Source: Flectonema sp. DT1601
Lineage: Eukaryota; Euglenozoa; Diplonemea; Diplonemida; Diplonemidae
Length of the DNA: 64,000 nt
Assembly: GCA_964019425.1 (NCBI GenBank)
Contig: OZ025807.1
Span: forward strand, 1,081,656-1,145,655
Direction: 5' to 3'
Shown here: positions 22,201-31,502 of the stretch, one piece after another
Position numbering within the stretch: the stretch's first letter is position 1
Layout: every line of letters begins with the position of its first letter
Notes under the pieces: generated by a model
Database searches by the model: none
What the model was told of the DNA's origin: nothing
What the model saw: the letters and a program-made list of their open reading frames with translations, nothing else
Translations under genes and position numbers: made by a program

Positions 22201-22764
22201 ACCAGATGATGTTTTAACCATCGCAGTAGAAGTAAACCTGTGACCACAATCTAAAAATAGGATATCCCTCTTTATTGACTCAGTTCCAATAATACGAGTG
22301 CAATATGCCCAGTATGCTACAACTGCAATTGGAGGTGGTGTAAAAGTCACGTTATTATAACCTGCTGCAGCACAACACATTAATAAGCGATTCAACTCGG
22401 TAGCAGAAAGTGATAATGGAACTGAAATAGAAGCCTTCGTGATGTCTGAATTTAAGAATTTAGAAATAGAAGTACGTTGAGCATCAAGCATGTATGACAA
22501 CAGCTCATCTATTTCGAACTCACGTCCTCCACAACGAGGATGCTCAAGAAGTAAAGGTCTTTTTAGATCGAGTGATGCAGTCAAATGTCTAACAAGATTT
22601 GGGTGTCTGTTATCTGTTTCCTTAACTGCATCCCTTCCACAGGCTAAATGATCAACAAGCCCAACAGCATTCCCGAAACTTCCACTCGATAACGATGTGT
22701 GTCTTCCATTCTTCCATGAATACCCCCGCACACTCTGACTCCCTAAGTCTATTCCTATCCCCAT
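16209..22764 (-). CDS. Hsp70/actin-fold ATPase-like protein with PDZ domain and long Ser/Pro/Lys tail
   Basis: Exons: 16904-22764, 16739-16822, 16209-16329. Both introns are GT-AG and phase 2, giving about 2021 residues. The start MGIGIDLGSQSVRG was chosen because an acceptor (CCCTACAG at 22859) lies upstream and this is the first ATG after it. Residues 1-335 are an Hsp70-like nucleotide-binding domain: phosphate-1 GIGIDLGSQS, phosphate-2 ILFLDCGHRFTSTAM (168-182), and adenosine motif LAIIVGGGSRSTI (288-300). Residues 444-523 are a PDZ-like domain (QQLGIRFQ, VLMIRPGTLADQQ). A helical region runs to about 720. The remaining 1300 residues are low-complexity and basic, rich in SP, RRSVSP and SPK motifs, suggesting heavy phosphorylation or binding to microtubules or membrane skeleton. 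No substrate-binding domain of canonical Hsp70 is seen, so it is not a standard chaperone. Role unknown. Confidence 0.85.
16627..16720 (+). repeat. Dispersed ~100-bp repeat, copy 2
   Basis: Partner of 2122-2226, with the shared GTAGTTGTTAATCAAAG start and TTGTCTTACTGACCAGAAGA core. It lies within the last intron of the Hsp70-like gene (16330-16738), which shows that the repeat is mobile or was duplicated. Confidence 0.5.
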
Positions 22765-22858
22765 TTGCTGAGTCTTTCGACCCGACCCTCCCCCCCCGGG
22801 GAGTATTGAGGGGGAGCCGTTAATATTAAAAGCAGCGCCCCCGCGCCCTACCCTGGTC

Positions 22859-22872
22859 CTGTAGGGGAAAGT
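22859..22872 (-). promoter_or_regulatory. Probable spliced-leader acceptor
   Basis: TTTCCCCTACAG on the minus strand, about 95 nt upstream of the chosen ATG of the Hsp70-like gene. Similar acceptors precede other genes at 6510, 11020, 13907, 35910 and, on the plus strand, 31472. Trans-splicing is inferred from position and from euglenozoan biology; no leader sequence is visible in genomic DNA. Confidence 0.45.
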
Positions 22873-23373
22873 TGAAATATATAAAAACAAACAATATTCA
22901 TTAAAGGAAAGGAAGGGATGGGATGACGGACTATGGAATCAAGTCGACATATTTTTACAGCATGAGCCCCTGTGAGGAAAATTATCCCAGTGGAAAGATT
23001 CTTACTGTGCTGGTGCTTTCAATTTAAAAAAAAAAAAACTGCAAAACGATATCAGTTCTTCAGTCAAGATTACTAATCACTTCATTATAGCTTACAAGGC
23101 GGGTGGAAAACATAGTTGATCTTGTTAAGGAAAACATTATGTATGATGTTGTTGATGACTCTTTTTTATATTTACAGTAGATATCAATGCTACTTAGTAT
23201 TTAGTGGGAAAAGTTTTAACAATTCAACACTGCTGGGGAAGGAAATGATTACTTTTTTTTTTTTTAAATAGCTCGATCCACAATACTTATTTCCAATCAA
23301 TCTTAGCAGGTTTTGATAATCACACATGCTTATTTGTTTCCTGTACTAAGAAATGTTATTAACAGAGAAACAC
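22873..23373. other. Intergenic
   Basis: 500 bp upstream of the Hsp70-like gene. Nothing recognised apart from short A/T tracts. Confidence 0.5.
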
Positions 23374-24059
23374 TTATAAACCCATCGTATGCAGAAGTTG
23401 GTGAGACACAAGCTACAAAAACAAATATCTATTATTTAATAAGAGAGGGTAGTTGAGAACAACACAGGTTATATTTTTTTCCCAAGAAGAGTTAAAGAAG
23501 TTAGTCTTCTTCTTCATTTTTAGAAGTGATTCCTGCAGAACCTCGCGCATTTTCTCCCTTACTGGGCTGGCAGCACATACCTTAAACAACATTGCTTGTG
23601 CCCCATCCTGGATCGCTGCTTCGTTAGGAGGAGTGACGTTACTTTGAACGTACGATGAATATGTGCCTCTGACGCAGCGATTCTACAAAGTGAATTGCAG
23701 AACTGCGTAAGATGGGAGCAACTTCCACACCAATTTCCCCCCAGAAGATTGCAGCATCCTTCTTCTCACATGGGCTTTCTTCTTCTCCGCCGTTGTTGTA
23801 GACAACCAACTACATGGGTGGTGCTGAATCCATGTCTTGTCAGCCACTCCACAAAGTACAGCTGCACCCTCTTCTGCTGACTTACCCACTGCAGCGCCCT
23901 CAAGACAATCAGATCGTCAAACTGAAGTTTGTGTTAAGGAATTCAAGTACTTGTTAATTTTGATACTTTTGTTTTGCTGTCATTTAAGTGAGGTAAAGAA
24001 ATCCATCCAACAGCATGCAAAAAAAACAGCTCGCGGCCAACAAGAAGTCGATCGAGTAA
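23374..24059 (-). CDS. Unrecognised multi-exon gene, 5' end unclear
   Basis: Four exons are proposed from open frame and GT-AG sites: 23967-24059 (31 codons), 23886-23921 (12 codons), 23581-23682 (34 codons) and 23374-23412 (12 codons plus TAA). All junctions are phase 0. Donors include a perfect GTAAGT (23885) and a GTATGT (23580); the acceptor TTCACTTTGTAG (23683) is strong. The product includes LLDRLLVGRELFFLHAVGWI, FDDLIVLRALQW and NVTPPNEAAIQDGAQAMLFK. Exon 1 is shared with a second copy at 28650-28841, and both base differences there are synonymous, which supports coding. An in-frame stop lies just upstream of exon 1, so another 5' exon must exist or the locus is a fragment. If the last intron is retained the frame continues for about 50 more codons. 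No family is recognised. Confidence 0.45.
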
Positions 24060-24875
24060 CTTTAATAAGATTTAAGAGTAAAAAGAAAGGGGTAAGTGTG
24101 TGGCGACGCCTTCAGTTCTCACTTCGTGTTTAAAACTAACACGGCAAGAACGCGATGAAGGCAACACAATACAAAAAATGTTTAAAAAGTGATCATTCAT
24201 TAATTAATGGAACTGAATTATTTATTACAAAATGTTGAGCATGAAAACAGCAAAAGCCGATTTGGGACTGAAAAATGCCAAAAGAAGGGGATTTGTGTTA
24301 TTAACTGGGTTGTATGAAATAGTGCAAAAAAAAAAAAAAATACAAACACAACCCAACACAACACAACACAACATTTAAAATCAAAAAGAAAGATACAAAA
24401 AGTGTCATACTGGAGTCGATCCCCTCAACGGAATCAATCCGGCATTGTGTCACTCAGGTACAGGTCGTTGTACCCATGGTGACTTGGTTAAGTGTGTATG
24501 TGTGTTTGTGGGTATGTGTGTGTGTTGTGTGTGTTTTGTTTGCTGGAGTTGTTGTGTGTGTGTTATTAAACATTGTGTAAAAGAAAATACAACCAAGGAA
24601 CCCTTTGCCATAATAAGTCAGTAAGTTATTCGGATCACATGTATTAAATTGAAAACACAAACGGTTTTCCATTGATTCTCAAGGACACAAAATACATTCT
24701 GAAAAAATAATAAAAGACATGCCGAAAAGCAAGTCTCGTTGAAAGTGTAACAACAAAAAGTTGCAAAAAAATATATATTATTAACACAAACTTTTGCTTA
24801 TTCTTGATTGTTTTCTCTTTTGCGGTATTTATGCGACTAGAACCGCTGGTGTGTAAGTAGAGAAGACAAAAAGAA
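24060..24875. other. Intergenic, with GT-rich microsatellite and tRNA-like relic
   Basis: Contains a (GTGT)-rich stretch at 24486-24565 and, on the minus strand, GGATCGACTCC (24410-24420), a near B box followed by a T5 run. No exon found. Confidence 0.5.
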
Positions 24876-25250
24876 AGCAAAGCAAAGCAAAGCAAAGCAA
24901 AGCAAAGCAAAGCAAAGCAAAGCAAAGCAAAGCAAAGCAAAGCAAAGCAAAGCAAAGCAAAGCAAAGCAAAGCAAAGCAAAGCAAAGCAAAGCAAAGCAA
25001 AGCAAAGCAAAGCAAAGCAAAGCAAAGCAAAGCAAAGCAAAGCAAAGCAAAGCAAAGCAAAGCAAAGCAAAGCAAAGCAAAGCAAAGCAAAGCAAAGCAA
25101 AGCAAAGCAAAGCAAAGCAAAGCAAAGCAAAGCAAAGCAAAGCAAAGCAAAGCAAAGCAAAGCAAAGCAAAGCAAAGCAAAGCAAAGCAAAGCAAAGCAA
25201 AGCAAAGCAAAGCAAAGCAAAGCAAAGCAAAGCAAAGCAAAGCAAAGCAA
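24876..25250. repeat. Perfect (GCAAA)n pentanucleotide array, about 75 copies
   Basis: About 375 bp of uninterrupted AGCAA/GCAAA. Open frames on the minus strand (repeated Leu-Cys-Phe-Ala-Leu) result only from the lack of stops in the unit. Recent slippage expansion is likely. Confidence 0.97.
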
Positions 25251-25795
25251 GCAGCTGAGTGTGTGAAGTGAAGGAGAGCTCCCCAGTCGTTGTTGTCGTC
25301 AATTACAAGTTCGAAGGAGTCAATCAGTCAGTCGTATTCAAAACAAATTGAACACACAGACAGAAGGGAGAGGAGAATGATGTGAGGCTGTGGTTGCCTG
25401 TTTGGGACCAGGATTACCTGAATTGTGGAAATCACGTCTCCAAAAAATACAAAAGTTTAAAGTGATTAGACTGATTACAAAATAAAAGAATTGGTCCAAA
25501 GGAACGAACCAAGGAATGAGATTTTCAATAAAAACGCCATTCCAAAAATCTCACAAAAGAACAGAACAAAAAATCGGTTGGTTATTACAGGTTACAAAAA
25601 AATAAAAGAAAAGAAAAGAAAAGAATTAATTAATTAACTTATTAAGGATCTTATCCTCTACACCACACAGAATAATTGTTTTTTGTTGATATAACATAAT
25701 AAACATAAAAAAATGGCATGATAAAAAAACAAAGCGCATGCGTAAGGAAACTTTAGAATATTTTGAATAATCGAAAGAAGACCGCACTACTGGGC
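25251..25795. other. Intergenic
   Basis: About 550 bp downstream of the repeat-rich gene. AT-rich; a short (AAAAG)n tract at 25605-25625. No exon seen. Confidence 0.5.
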
Positions 25796-28556
25796 TCACA
25801 AGCAGAACGACACTCTCTTGCACAGCATTTTCTCTGCTTCCCAGAAATTGCAGTCGGCCGACCGAAGCGCTCTTGCCGCACGTGAAAGTGCGTGTGGCGA
25901 CTTGCTGCGTCCAGCAAGGATGCGAGCAGCGTAGTGATGCTGTGGTGGCAGAATCACGCTCAGGTTTCCATCATCGACAGCAGAAGGGATGCATGAACGA
26001 GGCAGCACAACTTCAATTTTAACTTTACCCTTGTCATCCTCTACTTTTTCTTGTTCCGTTACTTTTTCTTTTTTCGTTTCTTTCAACTCTCGACTGCTGC
26101 GCAACTAATGAAACACTACTGGAAGACGAAGGAATCGAAGAAGAGACCGTTCGCTTCTTTCGACCAGACAATGATTTCTTCGGAAGTGAAACGATGCCTG
26201 TCTGCTTGGAAGACTTCTGCAAAGCAAATTTAGGTTTGTCATTCTCCTTCTTCTTGTCCTTCTTTGCTACCACTTTCTCCTTCCGCGTCTTCTTCTGTTT
26301 CTTCATCTTCATCGGCATCAATAAAGCTGCATTGCCAACAATCGACTTGGAATTAGTAATTTTCCCTGCTGATTTTGGTATTGTTGTTGTCCTTCATGTC
26401 GTTGCTGTTGTTGCAGTCGGGGAAGATCCCATGATCGTTGTTTCGATTATAGTTTTAGATGTCTTTGCTATTCCTGTTTCAGTTGCTGCTGCAGTTGCCA
26501 CTGATGCTGATGTTACCGTTGCTGGTTCGGTTGTTGTTGTTTCTTTTTCAGTTAATACTGCAGCTGATGTTGCTGATTCAGTTGCTGCAGTTGATGCTGA
26601 TGCTGATGGTGATGGTGATGGTGATGGTGATGGTGATGGTGATGGTGATGATGATGGTGATGGTGATGGTGATGGTGATGGTGATGGTGATGGTGATGGT
26701 GATGGTGATGGTGATGGTGATGGTGATGGTGATGGTGATGGTGATGGTGATGGTGATGGTGATGGTGATGGTGATGGTGATGGTGATGGTGATGGTGATG
26801 GTGATGGTGATGGTGATGGTGATGGTGATGGTGATGGTGATGGTGATGGTGATGGTGATGGTGATGGTGATGGTGATGGTGATGGTGATGGTGATGGTGA
26901 TGGTGATGGTGATGGTGATGGTGATGGTGATGGTGATGGTGATGGTGATGGTGATGGTGATGGTGATGGTGATGGTGATGGTGATGGTGATGGTGATGGT
27001 GATGGTGATGGTGATGGTGATGGTGATGGTGATGGTGATGGTGATGGTGATGGTGATGGTGATGGTGATGGTGATGGTGATGGTGATGGTGATGGTGATG
27101 GTGATGGTGATGGTGATGGTGATGGTGATGGTGATGGTGATGGTGATGGTGATGGTGATGGTGATGGTGATGGTGATGGTGATGGTGATGGTGATGGTGA
27201 TGGTGATGGTGATGGTGATGGTGATGGTGATGGTGATGGTGATGGTGATGGTGATGGTGATGGTGATGGTGATGGTGATGGTGATGGTGATGGTGATGGT
27301 GATGGTGATGGTGATGGTGATGGTGATGGTGATGGTGATGGTGATGGTGATGGTGATGGTGATGGTGATGGTGATGGTGATGGTGATGGTGATGGTGATG
27401 GTGATGGTGATGGTGATGGTGATGGTGATGGTGATGGTGATGGTGATGGTGATGGTGATGGTGATGGTGATGGTGATGGTGATGGTGATGGTGATGGTGA
27501 TGGTGATGGTGATGGTGATGGTGATGGTGATGGTGATGGTGATGGTGATGGTGATGGTGATGGTGATGGTGATGGTGATGGTGATGGTGATGCTAATGTT
27601 GCTGCTGCTGGTTCGGTTGTTGCTTTTTCTGTTTCAGTTGCTGCTGATACTGATTCAGTTGCAGCTGAAACTGATGTTGCTGATTCAGTTGCTGCTGATA
27701 CTGATTCAGTTGCTGCTGATACTGATTCAGTTGCTGCTGATACTGATTCAGTTGCAGCTGAAACTGATGTTGCTGATTCAGTTGCTGCTGATACTGATTC
27801 AGTTGCAGCTGAAACTGATGTTGCTGATTCAGTTGCTGCTGATACTGATTCAGTTGCTGCTGATACTGATTCAGTTGCTGCTGATACTGATTCAGTTGCT
27901 GCTGATACTGATTCAGTTGCTGCTGATACTGATTCAGTTGCTGCTGATACTGATTCAGTTGCAGCTGAAACTGATGTTGCTGATTCAGTTGCTGCTGATA
28001 CTGATTCAGTTGCAGCTGAAACTGATGTTGCTGATTCAGTTGCTGCTGATACTGATTCAGTTGCTGCTGATACTGATTCAGTTGCTGCTGATACTGATTC
28101 AGTTGCTGCTGATACTGATTCAGTTGCTGCTGATACTGATTCAGTTGCTGCTGATACTGATTCAGTTGCTGCTGATACTGATTCAGTTGCTGCTGATACT
28201 GATTCAGTTGCAGCTGAAACTGATGTTGCTGATTCAGTTGCTGCTGCAGTTGATGCTGATGCTGATGCTGATGTTGTTGCTGTCGCTGTCGCTGTCGCTG
28301 TCGCTGGTTCGGTTGTTGCTCCCCATTCTTCTTCATCGACATCCGAATCTGAATCGAAATCCAGATCGTCGTCGTCTCCCATGATCCCGTCCCAATGCCA
28401 ACTGCAGAGGAACTGATCCAGCTGCTCATCTTCCAACCAAATACACCAGTTGGTTTTCCTCTCAGGGTCGGGAGTTACCTTCACTTCCCACTGTACCAAC
28501 TTGCCGTCTACTGTTGCATCAAAGCAGGCACTCGAGGAAATGGTTGTGATTGACAT
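25796..28556 (-). CDS. Repeat-expanded Ser/Pro/Ala/Thr protein, model uncertain at 3' end
   Basis: The 5' exon starts MSITTISSSACFDATVDGKL at 28556. The first 80 residues are unique and partly acidic (GDDDDLDFDSDSDVDEEEW). Next come about 200 residues of SVSAATE heptads from a 21-bp minisatellite, then about 330 residues of Ser-Pro dipeptides from a hexanucleotide array, then a Thr/Ala-rich part. The frame meets TGA at 26394 but stays open in the same frame beyond it. An intron 26346-26516 (ACG|GTAACA to CCAAG) would remove that stop in phase 0. A Lys-rich segment follows (MKMKKQKKTRKEK), then a frame change near 26100-26150, for which a short intron ending TTAG is possible. The last part (KVKIEVVLPRSCIPSA, ILPPQHHYAARILAG) has protein-like composition and ends at 25796. 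Alternatively the gene is broken. Function unknown; the SP tail may be a stalk or disordered linker. Confidence 0.5.
26604..27591. repeat. (GGTGAT)n hexanucleotide array, ~165 units
   Basis: About 990 bp, perfect apart from one GATGATGAT variant near 26645-26655. It encodes (Ser-Pro)n in the minus-strand gene. The plus strand is also open (Gly-Asp), which is a by-product of the unit. Confidence 0.97.
27634..28243. repeat. 21-bp coding minisatellite with 30-bp-type variants
   Basis: Unit GCTGCTGATACTGATTCAGT(T) on the plus strand encodes SVSAATE in the minus-strand gene. Longer units with GCAGCTGAAACTGATGTTGC recur in a regular order, suggesting higher-order duplication of blocks. Confidence 0.93.
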
Positions 28557-28649
28557 GATTTTTTATTTAGCGATGGAAGCTGGATGAAAGAATAATAAAT
28601 GACTTGAGTGAATTCAACTAGAAACGAAAAACCTTGTTTTGCACAATAA

Positions 28650-28841
28650 TCAACCCATTCCATCTATTTCATAAACACCTTCTCTCTCTTTCTCTCTCAC
28701 ATACCTCCCATTACAACCACCACAAAACCCCATAAGCCTGTATATGTGAAAGTGAGGTAAAGAAATCCATCCAACAGCATGCAGAAAAAACAGCTCGCGA
28801 CCAACAAGAAGTCGATCGAGTAACTTTAATAAGGCTTTCAT
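28650..28841 (-). pseudogene. Second copy of the 84-bp exon (MKALLKLLDRLL...)
   Basis: 28750-28833 matches 23986-24069 over 84 bp with two differences, both synonymous in the frame LLDRLLVGRELFFLHAVGWI. Here the frame starts with its own ATG (MKALLK) and runs on for 63 codons, diverging after ISLPH. A GGGAG|GTATGT donor lies at about 28707, so it may be the first exon of a gene or a duplicated gene fragment. Confidence 0.4.
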
Positions 28842-29090
28842 TATAAAATGCTGAACCTGTATAATACAATAATCTGAACAACATCAACAAACGTTTTGAG
28901 GCACATCAATTATTAGGAAAGTGGAACCCTTTTTTTGTATTTTTTTTTATTTATTTTCACAGGGAGGTTCCCCTGCTATTTATTTATTTTTTTTGTTATC
29001 ATTATTATTTTTATTTTTGGTTGTTTTTTTTTATTTATGTATTTGTTTGTTTGTTTGTTTTTTTGATTAGCGGGGAGTGGAACCCCTTTT
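28833..29090 (+). repeat. Dispersed ~255-bp repeat D, copy 1
   Basis: Contains CTGAACAACATCAACAAACG, GGAGGTTCCCCTGCTATTT and a T-rich middle, ending AGCGGGGAGTGGAACCCC. A second copy lies at 36031-36284 in the same orientation. It begins exactly where the 84-bp exon copy ends. The end motif (GTGGAACCC) also appears inside, so the repeat has an internal duplication. Confidence 0.75.
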
Positions 29091-30266
29091 TTTATTTTTT
29101 TTTATTTTTTTGAAGATTACACAGGGAAGTTTCCCCCATGTTACTTACTTTATTTTTATTTTTTTTTATTTTTTTAAGAAAAACACTTTATTCCTTGCCT
29201 CATTGCCATCACTTCACTTCCTTCTTTATCCTGTACTCGAAAAGAGAAAAACGAGGATAAACGGTTGAAGGAAAAAAGAGATGGAATTAAAATTAAAATA
29301 AAAATAAAAATAAAAAGGACCCAACACACTTTCACAGATTCAGATATTCTTTTGGAAACTAAAAATTGCAATGCTTCAACTGGGGAGGTTGGTGTAATGA
29401 TAATGCAAGGCTACAATTAAAAAAGAAAAGGAAGGGTATTGCTGAAGAAGATTAAAAATGAGGGAGTTGGTTGTATGCACCCGAAGCTGTCCAAGACAAC
29501 GGTAAAATAAACAAAAAAATAAAACACTTTTACAACGATCTCTATCTTCAACGGAGATCGCTCAAAACACATTTATTTACTTCTCAAAAACTAACAATCA
29601 AATATTCGATATAAACTGAACTGATGAAAATAAAATAAAAACTAAAAAAAAAAAATAAAAAACAGAACTCAAAACAAGGACATAAGCCTAAAAAAAGGAT
29701 TAATCGCCTCTCCTTCAACCACTCCGAAAACGGAGGAAACGAAGAACGAGAAGCCAGATGGTGATTTCCCTCCAACCTAACACTTCAACATTCATGAGAA
29801 GACATGAAGAAGAAGAAGACAAGGAAGGAGAGAGAGCATGTGTTTTTGTGTGTTGTGTTGTGTTGTGTACTACAATGTTAACAATAACAACAACAAACCA
29901 CAAGAAAGAAAAAAAAAAGGAAAAAGGAAAAGAATAGTGTAAATTAATATTCAACGGAAAGGGAAGAAAACAAAGCAAACACCCACAGAAGCAGGGAATA
30001 CACATGTTTTCAAGAAAAACCCATCATTTTCATCATCATCACATTTATCATTTTCCTCATACCCCTCCGCGACTTCGCAGAGGAATTGAGGGAAGAACGA
30101 TGATGATGATAATAAATAATGGGAACACACATTCAACAAATTATTATCAACTAATTAGACCCACTGCTCTAAACCCAACAAGCAGCAGTCTTGAATTCGG
30201 ACCGTGCAGAAGCAGATGAAACCAAGCAAAGCAGACATGACCAACAGGATACATGAAATCACAAAA
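29091..30266. other. AT-rich region without supported genes
   Basis: T- and A-tracts, a degenerate repeat of the D motif near 29060-29135, and short frames on the minus strand (29584-30139) that do not look clearly coding. Nothing else. Confidence 0.5.
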
Positions 30267-30744
30267 AGAGTACAACTGTGCTAACAGCAGACCCAAATAA
30301 ATATAATCGACTCCCATCTCTCATCTCCAAAATGAGATGGAATCGAATCCGTCTGCGGAATACACAACACTGACAGGTTGGCTCCTCTCAGTTGTTGTGA
30401 CACATCACACAAACAGAAGCCAAAATGAAAGAATCAAATTGAAGAAAAGAAAAAGGTCGCTGCCACAGCTTAGGTTTCATCTCCTTTTCCCAAAATATAA
30501 AACAGAAACAAAACCTCCCGCAACACGGGGGCAAAAGGGAACACGGTCATTTCTTTCTGACCACCACAAAACTAATCAAGACAGGACCAACAGTCACTGG
30601 ACTGATTAGAATGAAGAAGAAAGAAAGCAAAAGGAATTCATTTTATTTTATTTTACTTAATTTGCATTTTGGAATCCAACACAAGGACACCCAAAAAAAA
30701 AAAAAAAAAAAAGGATAAATAAACATCCTAAAAACCAAAAATAA

Positions 30745-30780
<36 letters not shown>

Positions 30781-30911
30781 AGAAAAGGAAACATACAACC
30801 TCCTCCAACAAAACAAATCTTTCCACAGACACACCAACCGACGGAAAATCGGACAATTTCCTTTCTTTCCAACCTTACGAGAAAAAAACATATACAACCA
30901 CCCAATTAAGA
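30267..30911 (+). repeat. Single-copy relative of satellite segment C
   Basis: From TACAACTGTGCTAACAGCAG to CCACCCAATTAAGAAA this matches the last ~570 bp of each 2004-bp satellite unit (for example 48506-49081). This copy has about 60 bp of extra A-rich sequence near 30705-30778. It is flanked by unrelated DNA, so it may be the donor of the segment or a stray copy. Confidence 0.85.
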
Positions 30912-31276
30912 AAAGTGAAGCATTGCGTGTAAAAACTAAAATGAATATCAAGGTAAACTCTCCGTGCAAGTATATTCCCCCCTCCACCCTAATGAGATTA
31001 AAACGGTGAGTTGAGTGTGAAAAGTTACTCAACGATGAGGAAAGGGAAGAAGGGTTTCTACTTGCGAGTGTGTTGAAAAAAAGACAAAAAGAAAAAAAAG
31101 AAAAGGCAAGACACTAATATTCATTCAGCGACTGTACACCTGAAAAAGGAGGGGTAGAGATTGGGATGTGCGAAATTGAGAAAAAACATGAAGAATGGTC
31201 GGTGAAGTTATTTTCTTTTTTAACTATTTTTTTTATTATTATTATTTTTTTTTTTATTTGGGTAAAGGGGTCTTTC

Positions 31277-31330
31277 CTACACAAATAGTTTCAGAACTAA
31301 CCATTCATTACAAAATCCAAAATGGCTGTA
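31277..31330 (+). repeat. MULE left inner inverted repeat (54 bp)
   Basis: Reverse complement identical, 54/54, to 34168-34221. Just inside lies CAGTTCGATCC (31338-31348), a near B box, followed by a long T-run; the right end has a fuller tRNA-like stretch in mirror position. Confidence 0.95.
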
Positions 31331-31373
31331 AACCGTCCAGTTCGATCCTGGGTGAGGGCATTTTTTTTTTTTC

Positions 31374-31426
<53 letters not shown>

Positions 31427-31502
31427 CATCTAATAATTATAATTAATCTATCATTCTTACATTTCTTTACAGCCTTCGCTTTAACTCGCAACAATATCTA
31501 AC

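Noticed and set aside
24644-25302. Three frames of repeated Ala-Leu-Leu-Cys-Phe
   Set aside because: All are translations of the GCAAA array.
26194-28416. 740-codon plus-strand frame rich in Gly-Asp, and a Val-Met frame in the same region
   Set aside because: They are by-products of a 6-bp unit without stops; the minus strand has unique N-terminal and C-terminal protein sequence.
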